Notes: generated by a model not told the origin, from the sequence alone. DNA of 64,000 bases from Sphingopyxis witflariensis (GCF_002205635.1 NZ_NISJ01000007.1:62001-126000); one strand, 5' to 3'; shown: positions 1 to 9,452, counted from the first letter of the stretch. Program-made: numbers and translations.

Positions 1-582
1 CGCGGGCTGACCGCCCTGCCAGTCGGCCCAGCTTCCCGACGCCAGCGGCACGGCTTCGTCGAGGAAAGCCTTGGCGCGCGCGATCACCGCCGCACCGCGC
101 GTCGCGTCATAACCGCCGGGCTTGGCGGGCGGCGCATCGAGCGCGTCGGTGCCGTAAAAGGCATCGTACAGACTGCCCCAGCGCGCGTTGGCGGCGTTCA
201 GCGCGAAGCGCGCGTTGAGCGCGGGGACGACGAGCTGCGGCCCCGCCATCGTCGCAATTTCGGGGTCGACATTTTGCGTGCCGACCTGAAACGCTGCAGG
301 TTCGGGGACGAGATAGCCGATTTCGCGGAGGAAGGCCTGATAGGCGGCGGCGTCGTGCGCCTGCCCTTCGCGACCCTGATGCCAGGCGTCGATCTTGGCC
401 TGCAAATCCTCACGCTTGGCCAGCAGCGCCGCATTTTCGGGGGCGAACTTGCCGAGCAGCGCGGCGAAATCGGCCCAGAATTTATCGGCGTCGAGCCCCG
501 TTCCGGCGAGCGCCTTCGCTTCAACGAAATCGACAAGACGCGAATCGATCGACAGGCCGTGGCGGCCCAGGAAATCAGTCAT
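1..582 (-). CDS. glcB: Malate synthase G, N-terminal part (runs off the window)
   Basis: Malate synthase G condenses glyoxylate with acetyl-CoA to malate in the cytoplasm. Only the first 194 codons are present; the frame is open to base 1, so the TIM-barrel core and catalytic residues lie outside the window. The translated start (MTDFLGRHGLSIDSRLVDF, then a helical segment with KFWADFAALLGKFAPENAALLAKRE) and the later NARFALNAANARWGSLYDAFYGTDA match the N-terminal region of the monomeric G form. The ATG is at 582-580. It lies 95 bp downstream of the diguanylate cyclase on the same strand. Identity rests on recalled family sequence, not on a search. Confidence 0.85.
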   Translation of the reverse strand, partial: MTDFLGRHGLSIDSRLVDFVEAKALAGTGLDADKFWADFAALLGKFAPENAALLAKREDLQAKIDAWHQGREGQAHDAAAYQAFLREIGYLVPEPAAFQVGTQNVDPEIATMAGPQLVVPALNARFALNAANARWGSLYDAFYGTDALDAPPAKPGGYDATRGAAVIARAKAFLDEAVPLASGSWADWQGGQPA

Positions 583-677
583 GTTGCACCCTTTGGTCGG
601 CGCGGCTGCGCCAGTGGACCCGGGGAGGAAAGGGCCGCTGCCCTATGCCGCGATTGATCGAGCTTGGCAACCGGGGG

Positions 678-1865
678 CTAACGCGAAATCTCGATCGCGG
701 GCGGCGGCGCCGGCGGCATTTCGTTGAGCGCGACGCGGACCTGATTGCGGCCGCCCGCCTTGGCCCGGTACAGCGCGGTGTCGGCGCGGCGCGCCAGTTC
801 GAACAATGTGTCGCCGGGCATCAGTTGCGCCGCCCCGAACGACGCCGACACCGCATGGTCGATACCATCCACCGAAATGGCGGCGAAGGCGGCGCGCACG
901 GTTTCGGCATAGGCGCGCCCGTCGGCGAGATTGGCGCCGACGATGAACACCGCGAACTCTTCGCCCCCCAACCTGCCGACCATGGCTTTATCAGGCGCCG
1001 TTTCGCCCAGCACGCGGGCGAATTCGGCGATCACGCTGTCGCCCGCAGCATGGCCATAGCTGTCGTTGATCGCCTTGAAACGGTCGAGGTCGGCGGTGAC
1101 GAGCACCGCCGGTCCGCCCGACCGCAAAGTCTGCGCGAGCGCGCGGTCGGCACGATCCTCGAAACCGCGACGATTGAGCAGCCCCGACAGAGCATCGGTT
1201 TCCGATCGCGCCATCATTTCGGCCGCTGTGTCGCGCATCATCACGAGCAACAGCACGAGCCCGAGCATGACGAGCGTCACCGCCGCCAGGCTTTGCGAAA
1301 TCGCGGCATAGGTTGTCGCCATATAGCCCTGCGGCGCAGTTGCCGTCCCCGCCAGAAAGCCGATCAGCGGCTTGGAGAGATAAATGAGCGCGGCGACCAC
1401 TTGCAGAACGAGCAGCAGCAGATCGAGCGCCTGGCGACGCCCCGAGCGCAGAATGACGAACGCGAACAAGGATTGCGCCGCGAAATAGGGAAACTGGTAC
1501 AGGATGGCGCGCAGTGGCGACGCATAGGGGAGCGTGAAGATCACCGGCGTCGCAAGGATGGTGAAACCCCAGATCGCTGCGACCGCGAACCATGGCGGCT
1601 CCACGCGATAGTGATGCGCGACGCCGACGAGGCAAAAAGTCATGGCAAGCAGAACGATCAGAAAAATGCCGATACCGACGACGGTCGGGTCCGACGTCTG
1701 GCTGAGCAGAAACTCTAACGCGACGTTGCCGATCGCCAGACTATAGCCCAACGCGACCCATTTTGCGCCGCGCGCCGTGCGGTTCGTCGCCGCCACCACG
1801 CCGAACGCGACGGCAAAAATACCGGCGATGAACATGTTGATGCCAAGGACGAAAGCTGCTGTCAT
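678..1865 (-). CDS. Membrane-bound diguanylate cyclase (GGDEF domain)
   Basis: Predicted to make cyclic di-GMP from two GTP at the inner membrane. Residues 1-210 hold about six hydrophobic segments with short loops and no recognisable sensor domain; residues about 222-380 are a GGDEF domain with the active-site signature GGEEF at 300-304 and the substrate-binding LDRFKAINDSYGHAAGD around 260-276. The usual inhibitory RxxD motif upstream of GGEEF is absent, so product inhibition at the I-site is not expected. There is no EAL domain. It is the only cyclase in the window; the PilZ-XRE protein near 58 kb is a possible, unproven, downstream reader of the signal. Confidence 0.93.
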   Translation of the reverse strand: MTAAFVLGINMFIAGIFAVAFGVVAATNRTARGAKWVALGYSLAIGNVALEFLLSQTSDPTVVGIGIFLIVLLAMTFCLVGVAHHYRVEPPWFAVAAIWGFTILATPVIFTLPYASPLRAILYQFPYFAAQSLFAFVILRSGRRQALDLLLLVLQVVAALIYLSKPLIGFLAGTATAPQGYMATTYAAISQSLAAVTLVMLGLVLLLVMMRDTAAEMMARSETDALSGLLNRRGFEDRADRALAQTLRSGGPAVLVTADLDRFKAINDSYGHAAGDSVIAEFARVLGETAPDKAMVGRLGGEEFAVFIVGANLADGRAYAETVRAAFAAISVDGIDHAVSASFGAAQLMPGDTLFELARRADTALYRAKAGGRNQVRVALNEMPPAPPPAIEISR

Positions 1866-2070
1866 CGATCCACTCGAGAGGTGTTCCGCTCCTCTAGGGA
1901 GCCGTATCCGAAATTTTCGTTAATCCATTGCGATTCGGAAGCATTTGATCGCCTCCTGCCCCAGGCGCGCGGCCCTTACAGTGATTTGCGGCACAACCAC
2001 GATAATAATGTATCGACAATAATATCGCGCGGGGGTGCCAAAGCCCCTTTCCGCTCGCTATACGGTGCCG

Positions 2071-3279
2071 ATGACCAGCGTCACGGCAACCGAAAGTGCG
2101 ATGATCGAGCGGGCGGCCGATGCTCCGATGCTGCATCATGTCGAACAATGGGCCGCGATCAACAGCGGGACCGGCAATCTGGCCGGACTGAAAGCCGTCG
2201 CGGGACTTCTCACCGACGCCTTTGCGGTGCTGCCAGGTACGATCCGTCTCGTCGCGCCCGACCCAGTCGAAAGCGTCGATGCGTCCGGTGCGCTGCGAAC
2301 GACCCAGCGCGGCGATCATCTCCACCTGCGCGTTCGTCCCGATGCGCCGGTGCAATTGCTGCTGACCGGTCATATGGACACGGTGTTCGCCGTCGATCAT
2401 CCTTTCCAGACGTTGCAATGGCGCGAGCCAGGGGTGCTCAACGGCCCCGGCACCGCCGATATGAAGGGCGGGATCGCGGTGATCCTCGCCGCCCTCACCG
2501 CGCTCGAAGCATCGCCGCTCGCGGGCCGTGTCGGCTATGACGTGATGATCAACAGCGACGAGGAGACGGGAAGCCACGCCTCCGCCGCGCTGATCGCCGA
2601 ACTGGCGAAGGGCAAAACCGCCGCGTTGACCTATGAACCCGCGTTGCCCGACGGGACGCTGGCGGGCGCGCGGCCGGGGAGCGGAAATTTCTCGATACTG
2701 ATCCATGGCCGCTCGGCCCACGCGGGGCGCAATCCCGAAGAGGGGCGCAATGCGCTCATTGCGGCTGCCGATCTGGCGCTGCGGCTCAATGCGTTGAAAT
2801 CGACCGCCCTCAAGGTCAATCCCGCAAAGATCGACGGCGGCGGCCCCAACAATGTCGTGCCCGATCAGGCAATTCTGCGCGTGAACATGCGCCCGTCGAC
2901 GCCGGAGGCGATGATCGCGGCCGAAGCGGCGCTGCGCGATGCGATCGCCGCCGTCTCGCGTGATCATGATGTGCATTGTCACCTTCACGGCGGCTTCAAC
3001 CGCCCGCCCAAGCCGCTCGATGCCGCGGCGACGCGCCTGTTCGAGCTGGTCCGCGATTGCGGCGCCGCGCTCGGCCTGACGATCGGCTGGAACGCGACCG
3101 GGGGCGTGTGCGACGGCAATAATATCGCCGCCTGTGGCATTCCCGTGGTCGATACGATGGGCCCGCGCGGCGGCGCCATCCATTCGGCCGACGAATTTCT
3201 GATCACCGACAGCCTGCCCGAGCGCGCGCAGCTGTCGGCGCTGACCATATTGAGAATAGCAGAACGGGGGACTGTGTGA
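2071..3279 (+). CDS. M20-family metallohydrolase of the arginine succinyltransferase operon
   Basis: A 402-residue dizinc hydrolase of the M20 (carboxypeptidase G2/ArgE/DapE) family. The metal ligands are visible in order: GHMDTV near residue 100, the bridging Asp in GTADMKGG, the catalytic EE in NSDEETGSH, and a late His in IHSADEF; the central HGRSAHAGRNPEEGRNA belongs to the dimerisation domain. The gene overlaps astA by 4 bases (GTGA), so the two are translationally coupled. Substrate is unknown; an N-acyl amino acid fits, and desuccinylation of succinylglutamate (the AstE step) is an attractive guess. The start is uncertain: a GTG at 2035 and ATGs at 2071 and 2101 are in frame and none has a strong Shine-Dalgarno sequence. 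Confidence 0.8.
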   Translation: MTSVTATESAMIERAADAPMLHHVEQWAAINSGTGNLAGLKAVAGLLTDAFAVLPGTIRLVAPDPVESVDASGALRTTQRGDHLHLRVRPDAPVQLLLTGHMDTVFAVDHPFQTLQWREPGVLNGPGTADMKGGIAVILAALTALEASPLAGRVGYDVMINSDEETGSHASAALIAELAKGKTAALTYEPALPDGTLAGARPGSGNFSILIHGRSAHAGRNPEEGRNALIAAADLALRLNALKSTALKVNPAKIDGGGPNNVVPDQAILRVNMRPSTPEAMIAAEAALRDAIAAVSRDHDVHCHLHGGFNRPPKPLDAAATRLFELVRDCGAALGLTIGWNATGGVCDGNNIAACGIPVVDTMGPRGGAIHSADEFLITDSLPERAQLSALTILRIAERGTV

Positions 3280-4277
3280 ACTATGTGATCCGGGCGGCCA
3301 AGCCGGGCGATTTGCAGAGCATTTACGAAATGGCGAAACTGACGGGCGGCGGCTTCACCAACCTGCCCCCCGACAAGAAGGCGCTGCGCACCAAGCTCGA
3401 TCGCACCGAGGCGAGCTTTGCCAGCGACAGGGAATATCCGTCGGACGAGCTCTATCTGCTCGTGCTCGAGGACCTCGACAGCGGCGAGGTGCGCGGCACC
3501 TGCCAGATTTTCGGGCAGGTCGGCCAGCGCTGGCCCTTCTATAGTTATCGCATCGGGACCGACAGCAAGCATAGCGAGCAGCTCGACCGAACCTTTCACG
3601 CACAGGTACTGATGCTCAGCAACGATCTCAACGGCGCGAGCGAGGTCGGCGGGCTGTTCCTTCACCCCGCAGCACGCGCCGGAGGCCTCGGCCTGCTGCT
3701 TGCACGTTCACGTTATTTGTTCATCGCCCGCCACCGCGCGCGCTTTGGCGACCGCATCCTCGCCGAGTTGCGCGGCGTGATCGACGAAGCGGGCGGATCG
3801 CCCTTTTGGGACGGCGTCGCGGGCAAGTTTTTCGGGATGAGCTTTCAGGAAGCCGACCAGTTCAACGCGGTCCACGGCAACCAGTTCATCGCCGACCTGA
3901 TGCCCAAGCATCCGGTCTATATCGCGATGCTGGGCGATCATGCGCGCAGCGTGATCGGCGTCCCGCACCCCAGCGGCCGCGCCGCGATGCGGATGCTGGA
4001 AAATGAAGGCTTCGCTTACGAAAATTATGTCGACATCTTCGACGGTGGCCCGACAATGACCGCACGCACCGATCAGGTAGCCAGCATTCGCAACGCCCGG
4101 CATGTCGCGGTGTCGGCGATTGCGGATGGCAGTGATGACGCGCTGGTCGCCACCGGCCAACTCGCCGATTTCCGATGCTGCTTCGGGCAAGTCAGCGACG
4201 GCGGAACGCTCGACAACCATGCCGCGAAGCTGCTGAAGATCGCTGCGGGCGACGAGATCAGCTGGATCGGGCGCTGA
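3276..4277 (+). CDS. astA: Arginine N-succinyltransferase
   Basis: Transfers succinyl from succinyl-CoA to the alpha-amino group of arginine, the first step of the AST pathway of arginine catabolism. The 333-residue protein shows family-typical stretches: GGFTNLPPDK near the N-terminus, FLHPAARAGGLGLLLARSRYLFIA, LRGVIDEAGGSPFWDGVAGKFFGMSFQEAD and LMPKHPVYIAMLG. It starts with GTG inside the stop of the preceding hydrolase (GTGA overlap) with a GGGGG stretch as likely ribosome site. astB follows after two bases. The operon stops there; astC, astD and astE are not in the window. Confidence 0.93.
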   Translation: MNYVIRAAKPGDLQSIYEMAKLTGGGFTNLPPDKKALRTKLDRTEASFASDREYPSDELYLLVLEDLDSGEVRGTCQIFGQVGQRWPFYSYRIGTDSKHSEQLDRTFHAQVLMLSNDLNGASEVGGLFLHPAARAGGLGLLLARSRYLFIARHRARFGDRILAELRGVIDEAGGSPFWDGVAGKFFGMSFQEADQFNAVHGNQFIADLMPKHPVYIAMLGDHARSVIGVPHPSGRAAMRMLENEGFAYENYVDIFDGGPTMTARTDQVASIRNARHVAVSAIADGSDDALVATGQLADFRCCFGQVSDGGTLDNHAAKLLKIAAGDEISWIGR

Positions 4278-4279
4278 AC

Positions 4280-5530
4280 ATGCTTACCGAAATCAACTTC
4301 GACGGCATCATCGGCCCGACCCATAATTATGCTGGCCTCAGCCAGGGCAATATCGCTTCGGCCACCCACAAAGGCGACGCCTCGCAGCCGCGCGCCGCGG
4401 CGCTGCAGGGCATCGACAAGATGCGCCACAATCTGGCACTCGGACTACCGCAGGGCTTTTTCATGCCGCTCGATCGCCCCGATGCGCCGTGGCTCGAAAC
4501 GCTGGGCACGACGCCCGACAGCGCCGAACCGCATCTGCGCGCGCAGGCATGGTCGGCGTCGTCGATGTGGGCGGCCAATGCCGCGACCGTCTCCCCCGCC
4601 CCCGATAGCGCCGATGGCAAATGCCATCTGACCGTCGCCAATCTCGTCACCATGCCGCACCGCAGCCACGAATGGCCCGGAACGCTCGCGCAGCTTCGCC
4701 TCGCCTTTGCCGACCCCGCCTTTGCGGTCCATGCCCCCGTTCCGGCACCCTTCGGCGACGAAGGCGCGGCGAACCATATGCGGCTGTGCAACGGTCATGA
4801 CGGGGCAGGCGTCGAGATTTTCGTTTATGGTATCGGCGGCGGCCGCTTCCCGGCGCGCCAGCATCTCGACGCGTCGAAGGCGATCGCGCGTCATCACCGA
4901 CTCGATCCCGCCCGTACGCTCTTCATTCGCCAGTCGGACACCGCAATCCAAGGCGGCGCCTTCCACAATGACGTCGTCGCGGTCGCGAACGAACATGTAT
5001 TGTTCACCCACGAAACCGCGTTCGAGGATCGCGAGGCCGCGCATGCGGAAATCCGCGCCGCCTTCCCCGCGGTCGAAATCGTCGAAGTGGCCGCGAGTGC
5101 GGTCAGCCTGCCCGACGCGATCAAATCCTATTTGTTCAACGCCCAGCTTGTCAGTCTGCCCGATGGCGGCGGCATGGGACTGGTGCTGCCGAGCGAGGCG
5201 CGCGAGACGCCATCGGTATGGCGATGGCTGGAAGCGCATGTCGCCGGCAATGGCCCGATCCGCCGCCTGCTGCCCGTCAATGTCCGCCAGTCGATGGCGA
5301 ACGGCGGCGGCCCCGCCTGCCTGCGGCTGCGCGTCGTCGCCGATCCCGCCACGGTCGATCCGCGCTTCATGGCCGATCATGCCAAGCTCGACCGCATCGC
5401 CGAAGTGGTGACCAGCCACTGGCCCGAGGCAATTGCCCCCGGCGACCTCGCCTCCACCGCGCTGCTGGCCGACGTGCGACGCGCGCGTGCAACGCTGCTT
5501 GATGCGTTGGGGCTGAGTGAGCTTGGCTGA
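4280..5530 (+). CDS. astB: N-succinylarginine dihydrolase
   Basis: Hydrolyses N2-succinylarginine to succinylornithine, ammonia and CO2, the second AST step; a member of the guanidine-modifying (amidinotransferase) superfamily. The start MLTEINFDGIIGPTHNYAGLSQGN is diagnostic and fixes the ATG at 4280, two bases after the astA stop, although the frame is open further upstream. The family Cys-His-Asp type catalytic set is consistent with NGHDGAG, QGGAFHNDVVAVANEHV and the late NGGGPACLRLRV. At 416 residues it is somewhat shorter than the roughly 445-residue gammaproteobacterial enzymes as I recall them. Confidence 0.93.
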   Translation: MLTEINFDGIIGPTHNYAGLSQGNIASATHKGDASQPRAAALQGIDKMRHNLALGLPQGFFMPLDRPDAPWLETLGTTPDSAEPHLRAQAWSASSMWAANAATVSPAPDSADGKCHLTVANLVTMPHRSHEWPGTLAQLRLAFADPAFAVHAPVPAPFGDEGAANHMRLCNGHDGAGVEIFVYGIGGGRFPARQHLDASKAIARHHRLDPARTLFIRQSDTAIQGGAFHNDVVAVANEHVLFTHETAFEDREAAHAEIRAAFPAVEIVEVAASAVSLPDAIKSYLFNAQLVSLPDGGGMGLVLPSEARETPSVWRWLEAHVAGNGPIRRLLPVNVRQSMANGGGPACLRLRVVADPATVDPRFMADHAKLDRIAEVVTSHWPEAIAPGDLASTALLADVRRARATLLDALGLSELG

Positions 5531-5636
5531 GCCTTCATTGTCGCCCCTTCCCTCGCCTGTCGGATTAACTTACAGTTTACCATAAGCCCGGCGCGCCAAA
5601 TCCCCGATTTGCGCCACTGGCACGGCTCTTGCTGGA

Positions 5637-5897
5637 ATGATGGTGATGCTGAAGAAAATCGGACGGCTGTTCATCATCAAGACGCGCTTTGAGGCGTGCC
5701 TGATCATTTATGCCTTGGGTGTGGGGGCAATCGCCCGCGGCATGGCCTATCTCGATCAATATCCCGGTGTCGGCGGCAAGCTGCTGCTCGCCGCGTGTAC
5801 CGGCTCGGTATTTCTGGCGGGGGCCAAGATTTTCGACTGCTTGCGCTATGAGCAGGCCGAGACGGCGGCCAAGGCCAGTCAATATCCCACCCAATAG
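5637..5897 (+). CDS. Small two-helix membrane protein, unknown function
   Basis: An 86-residue protein beginning MMVMLKKIGRLF; two hydrophobic segments (residues about 17-38 and 48-66) separated by a short DQYPGVGGK loop, with a polar tail. Several ATG/GTG codons occur at the start (5637, 5640, 5643, 5646), so the exact initiation codon is open. I do not recognise a named family. It sits alone between astB and the alpha/beta hydrolase gene, both on the same strand but separated by about 60-106 bases. Confidence 0.6.
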   Translation: MMVMLKKIGRLFIIKTRFEACLIIYALGVGAIARGMAYLDQYPGVGGKLLLAACTGSVFLAGAKIFDCLRYEQAETAAKASQYPTQ

Positions 5898-5954
5898 CGC
5901 CGAGTTGCACCGCCGGACTTTCGCGCGTCACCGAAACCTGCCAAGGGTGGCCGC

Positions 5955-6719
5955 ATGACACGGATCGGCGGCAATCCCGCTATCAGCACCGAACATGCCT
6001 ATGGCCTGACGCTCCGCGTTGCGCGCTGGCGTCAGGGTGCAGGCGGCGTGCCTTTGCTGTTCCTCAACGGCATTGGCGCCGACATCGCCGCCGCGGCCCC
6101 TTTGCTCGCCCGGATCGACGGGCGCGAGGTGTGGACGCTCGACATGCCCGGCGTCGGCGGGTCACCCGATACGCTGCTCCCCTATAATGCGCCTACGATG
6201 GCGTCGGTGGTGATGGAGATTGCCGACCGTCTGGGCCATGTGCAGATTGATGTCGCCGGTTTCAGCTGGGGCGGCGCGCTGGCGCAGCAGATTGCGGTGC
6301 AGTTTCCGGAGCGTATCCGCCGCCTGATCCTCATGGCGACGACGCCTGCCGTGACCGCGCCGGGGATCGGCTGGGCGGCGTTGCTCGACTCGGATATGTT
6401 GGCGAGCGGGATGAAGCTGCCGACCGCAACTCCGCTCGGCCTTGCCTATCAGGGCCTCGCAATGGCGGGATGGACGAGCGCCGCAATGCTGCCGCAGCTG
6501 AAGACGATGCCGGTCCTGATCCTGATGGGCCGGAATGACGGGATTGTTCCCGCAAGCCACGGCCAGATGATCGCCAATCTGATCGATAACTCAGTGCTGG
6601 AGGTGGTGCCCGGATCGCACCTCTTCCCCTTCACCCACGCCGCCGATATTTCGCTGCGGATCAGCGCGTTTCTGGATCAGCAGCCACAGGCGGCGCAGCA
6701 GCAGCAAGTCGCCGCGTAA
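5955..6719 (+). CDS. Alpha/beta hydrolase, polyhydroxyalkanoate depolymerase-like
   Basis: A 254-residue alpha/beta-hydrolase without signal peptide. The nucleophile elbow is GFSWGG (Ser near residue 98), the acid is in GRNDGIVP and the His in GSHLFPF. The oxyanion region FLNGIGAD, then PGVGGSPDTLLPYNAPTMASV and SWGGALAQQIAVQFPERIRRLILMATTPA, resemble the intracellular medium-chain-length PHA depolymerase (PhaZ) family more than generic esterases. No PHA synthase or phasin gene is nearby, so the substrate is inferred. Its last 59 bases overlap the end of the convergent hydrolase gene. Confidence 0.7.
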   Translation: MTRIGGNPAISTEHAYGLTLRVARWRQGAGGVPLLFLNGIGADIAAAAPLLARIDGREVWTLDMPGVGGSPDTLLPYNAPTMASVVMEIADRLGHVQIDVAGFSWGGALAQQIAVQFPERIRRLILMATTPAVTAPGIGWAALLDSDMLASGMKLPTATPLGLAYQGLAMAGWTSAAMLPQLKTMPVLILMGRNDGIVPASHGQMIANLIDNSVLEVVPGSHLFPFTHAADISLRISAFLDQQPQAAQQQQVAA

Positions 6720-7707
6720 GGAAGTCGGCGATCGCCGCCGCGGTCGCATCGGGCGCTTCCTCCATCGGCAAATGGCCAATGCCATCGAGCAACACGACTT
6801 CCGACCCTGTGATACGTTCGTGGAAAGTCTCCGCTGCGGTCGCGTTGATCAGCCGGTCCTCCTTGCCAAACAGGATCAGCGTCGGCGCCGTGATCGCCCC
6901 GATCTGCTCCGCCATCGCGGGTTCGCGGTCCATCCGCGCGCGCAGCACCGTCGCCTCGCGATTGCCCGGAAAGCGCAGCAGTTCCCAATAGCGGTCGATC
7001 ATCGCATCATCGACAATCGCCTGTTGGGCGACCGATCCGCGCAGCGATTGTTCGACCAGCATGCGCGGGGTGATCTGCGTCGCGAGCCAGCGACCGAACG
7101 GATATTCGAGAACGCGAAAGCCAATGTTCGATTCGGGGCGCTTCTCTCCCTGGCGCAGCGGCATGCCGGCGGCGTCGAGCAGCAGCAGCGCGTCGACGCG
7201 CGCCGGCTCCATCAGCGCATAACGCCATGCGACCCAGCCGCCCATCGAATTGCCCCCAAGGACGAAATGGTCGAGCCCGAGCTTCGCCGCGACGACATCA
7301 ATCGCAGCGATCATGCCGTCGGCGCTATAATCCTTGTCAGGGGTGCCGCCGGTCAGCCCATGACCCGGCAGATCGAGCGTAACGATGCGATAGCGATCGC
7401 CGAGCCGCTTCACGAGCGGCTCCCAAGTGTGAAGGCTGGCGTTCGATCCGTGGAGCAGAACGATCGCCGGACCATCCTTCTTACCCTGATCGCGATAATG
7501 GATGCGCTGCCCCGCCGGGCCATCGACGAACGCCGCATTCGGCCCGCCATATTTGGCGATCATCTCGTCACGGTCGGTATCCGAAGTGCGCAAGAGCAGG
7601 AAGATAGCGAGGATCGCGACGACCAGGCCGAGCGGGATCATCACCCGCTTGCGGCGGATCAGGGACCGCCTTGGCGGTTCGGGTTCAAATTCGTCGTCGT
7701 CGAACAT
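6661..7707 (-). CDS. Membrane-anchored alpha/beta hydrolase
   Basis: A 348-residue protein: an acidic then basic N-terminus (residues 1-22), one transmembrane helix (about 23-41), then an alpha/beta-hydrolase domain presumably in the periplasm. The oxyanion motif is LLHGSNAS, the nucleophile elbow GNSMGG, the acid in FGKEDRLI and the His in GIGHLPMEEAP. This resembles meta-cleavage product hydrolases and haloalkane-dehalogenase-like folds, but the substrate cannot be told. It converges on the depolymerase-like gene with a 59-base 3' overlap and lies 68 bases downstream of the transporter on the same strand. Confidence 0.8.
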   Translation of the reverse strand: MFDDDEFEPEPPRRSLIRRKRVMIPLGLVVAILAIFLLLRTSDTDRDEMIAKYGGPNAAFVDGPAGQRIHYRDQGKKDGPAIVLLHGSNASLHTWEPLVKRLGDRYRIVTLDLPGHGLTGGTPDKDYSADGMIAAIDVVAAKLGLDHFVLGGNSMGGWVAWRYALMEPARVDALLLLDAAGMPLRQGEKRPESNIGFRVLEYPFGRWLATQITPRMLVEQSLRGSVAQQAIVDDAMIDRYWELLRFPGNREATVLRARMDREPAMAEQIGAITAPTLILFGKEDRLINATAAETFHERITGSEVVLLDGIGHLPMEEAPDATAAAIADFLTRRLAAAAPPVAADPETR

Positions 7708-7775
7708 CGATCATGCCCCCCTCAGAGCCGGCGAGACCCTAGCGTGTCGGGGCATGACGTCAATGCATGGAAAAA

Positions 7776-9443
7776 CTATTCGTCGATCCGTCTACGAAAA
7801 GTTTCAGGCAAAAACAACAGCCCAACAACAAGCGTGATCACCGCGACAACCACCGGATACCAAAGGCCGTAATAAATATTGCCCGTCGCCGCGACCATCG
7901 CGAACGCCGTCGTGGGCAGAAAGCCGCCGAACCAGCCATTGCCGATATGATAAGGCAGCGACATCGCAGAATAACGGATGCGGCTGGGGAAAAGCTCGAC
8001 CAGAAGCGCCGCGATCGGGCCGTATACCATCGTGACAAGCAACACGAGGTAGAAGAGGATCGCGACGACCAGCGGCTTGTTGATCGCCGCAGGATCGGCC
8101 TTCGCCGGATAGCCCGCCGCCGCAGTCGCCTCCGCCAGTTCCTTGCGAAACGCCTCGGCCGCACCGGCGCGCTCATTCTCGGCGATCCGCCAGGGTTCGG
8201 GCGCGGTCAGCACGCGATCGCCGATACGAACCTCTGCGGGCAGAATGGTGACGGTGCCCCGCGCGACATTGGTATAGCTGACCCCCGCCTTGGCCAGCGC
8301 GGCCTTGGCAATGTCGCAGCCGCTGTTTTCGAACTTGTTCTTGCCGACGGGATCGAACTGGAAGGAGCAGGCGCCGGGGTTGGCGGTGACGATCACCGCC
8401 GCGCTCTCCTGCGCCTTCGCCATCGCAGGATTGGCGGCGGCGGTGAGCAAATGGAAGGCGGGAAAATAGGTCAGTGCCGCGAGCGCGCAGCCGGCAAGGA
8501 TGATCGGCTTGCGCCCGATCTTGTCACTGAGCCAGCCGAAGAGAATGAAAAAGGGCGTACCGAGCGCAAGCGCGACGGCGATCAGAATGTTGGCGGTCGC
8601 GCCGTCGACCTTCAGCGTCTTTTCGAGAAAGAAGAGCGCATAGAATTGGCCGGTGTACCAGACCACCGCCTGCCCCGCGACCGCGCCCATCAGCACGATC
8701 AGCACAAGTTTCAGGTTCGCCCAGCGGCCAAAGGCTTCGGTCAGCGGCGCCTTCGACGTCGTGCCCTCGTCCTTCATCTTCTGGAAGACCGGGCTTTCCT
8801 CAAGTTGGAGGCGTATCCACAGCGACACGCCGAGCAGGATCACCGAGATCAGGAAGGGAATCCGCCAGCCCCAGCTGATAAAGGCCTCCTCGCCGATCAG
8901 ATAGCGGGTGGCGATGACGACGAGCAGCGCCGCGAACAGCCCAAGCGTCGCTGTGGTCTGAATGAAGCTGGTGAAGAGGCCGCGTTTACCCTCGGGTGCA
9001 TGTTCGGCGACATAAGTGGCAGCGCCGCCATATTCGCCGCCGAGCGCGAGCCCCTGAAGCAGGCGGAGCACGACGAGCAACACCGGCGCCGCGACCCCGA
9101 TCGAGGCATAGCTGGGCAACACACCGACGAGGAAGGTCGAGGCGCCCATCAGGCCCATGGTGACGAGGAAAGTGTTCTTGCGCCCGACCAGATCGCCGAT
9201 GCGCCCGAACACGAGCGCCCCGAAAGGCCTGACGGCGAAGCCTGCGGCAAAGGCGGCGAGCGCGAAGATGAAGCCGGTGGTTTCGTTGACGCCCGAGAAG
9301 AATTGCGCCGAGATGATCGTCGCAAGCAGGCCGTAGAGGTAGAAATCATACCATTCGAAAACCGTGCCGAGCGAGGACGCAAGGATTACCTTGCGCTCGC
9401 TCTGGCGGGTTTCGGTGGTTGCCACCGCGATATGTTCGCTCAT
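7776..9443 (-). CDS. MFS transporter, metabolite:H+ symporter (MHS) family, with a large extra loop
   Basis: A 555-residue major facilitator. MHS-family marks are plain: SSLGTVFEWYDFYLYG at the N-terminus, AAFAAGFAVRPFGALVFGRIGD, the loop 2-3 type motif GRKNTF, RLLQGLALGGEYGGAATYVAEHAP and the second-half GWLSDKIGRKP. It is about 110 residues longer than typical ~440-residue members because of a hydrophilic insert around residues 345-450 with two cysteines (ACSFQF, SGCDIAK), which could form a periplasmic disulphide. Substrate is probably a small carboxylate or betaine-like solute. The ATG is at 9443, just inside a hairpin repeat upstream. Confidence 0.9.
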   Translation of the reverse strand: MSEHIAVATTETRQSERKVILASSLGTVFEWYDFYLYGLLATIISAQFFSGVNETTGFIFALAAFAAGFAVRPFGALVFGRIGDLVGRKNTFLVTMGLMGASTFLVGVLPSYASIGVAAPVLLVVLRLLQGLALGGEYGGAATYVAEHAPEGKRGLFTSFIQTTATLGLFAALLVVIATRYLIGEEAFISWGWRIPFLISVILLGVSLWIRLQLEESPVFQKMKDEGTTSKAPLTEAFGRWANLKLVLIVLMGAVAGQAVVWYTGQFYALFFLEKTLKVDGATANILIAVALALGTPFFILFGWLSDKIGRKPIILAGCALAALTYFPAFHLLTAAANPAMAKAQESAAVIVTANPGACSFQFDPVGKNKFENSGCDIAKAALAKAGVSYTNVARGTVTILPAEVRIGDRVLTAPEPWRIAENERAGAAEAFRKELAEATAAAGYPAKADPAAINKPLVVAILFYLVLLVTMVYGPIAALLVELFPSRIRYSAMSLPYHIGNGWFGGFLPTTAFAMVAATGNIYYGLWYPVVVAVITLVVGLLFLPETFRRRIDE

Positions 9444-9452
9444 CCTCTTCCC

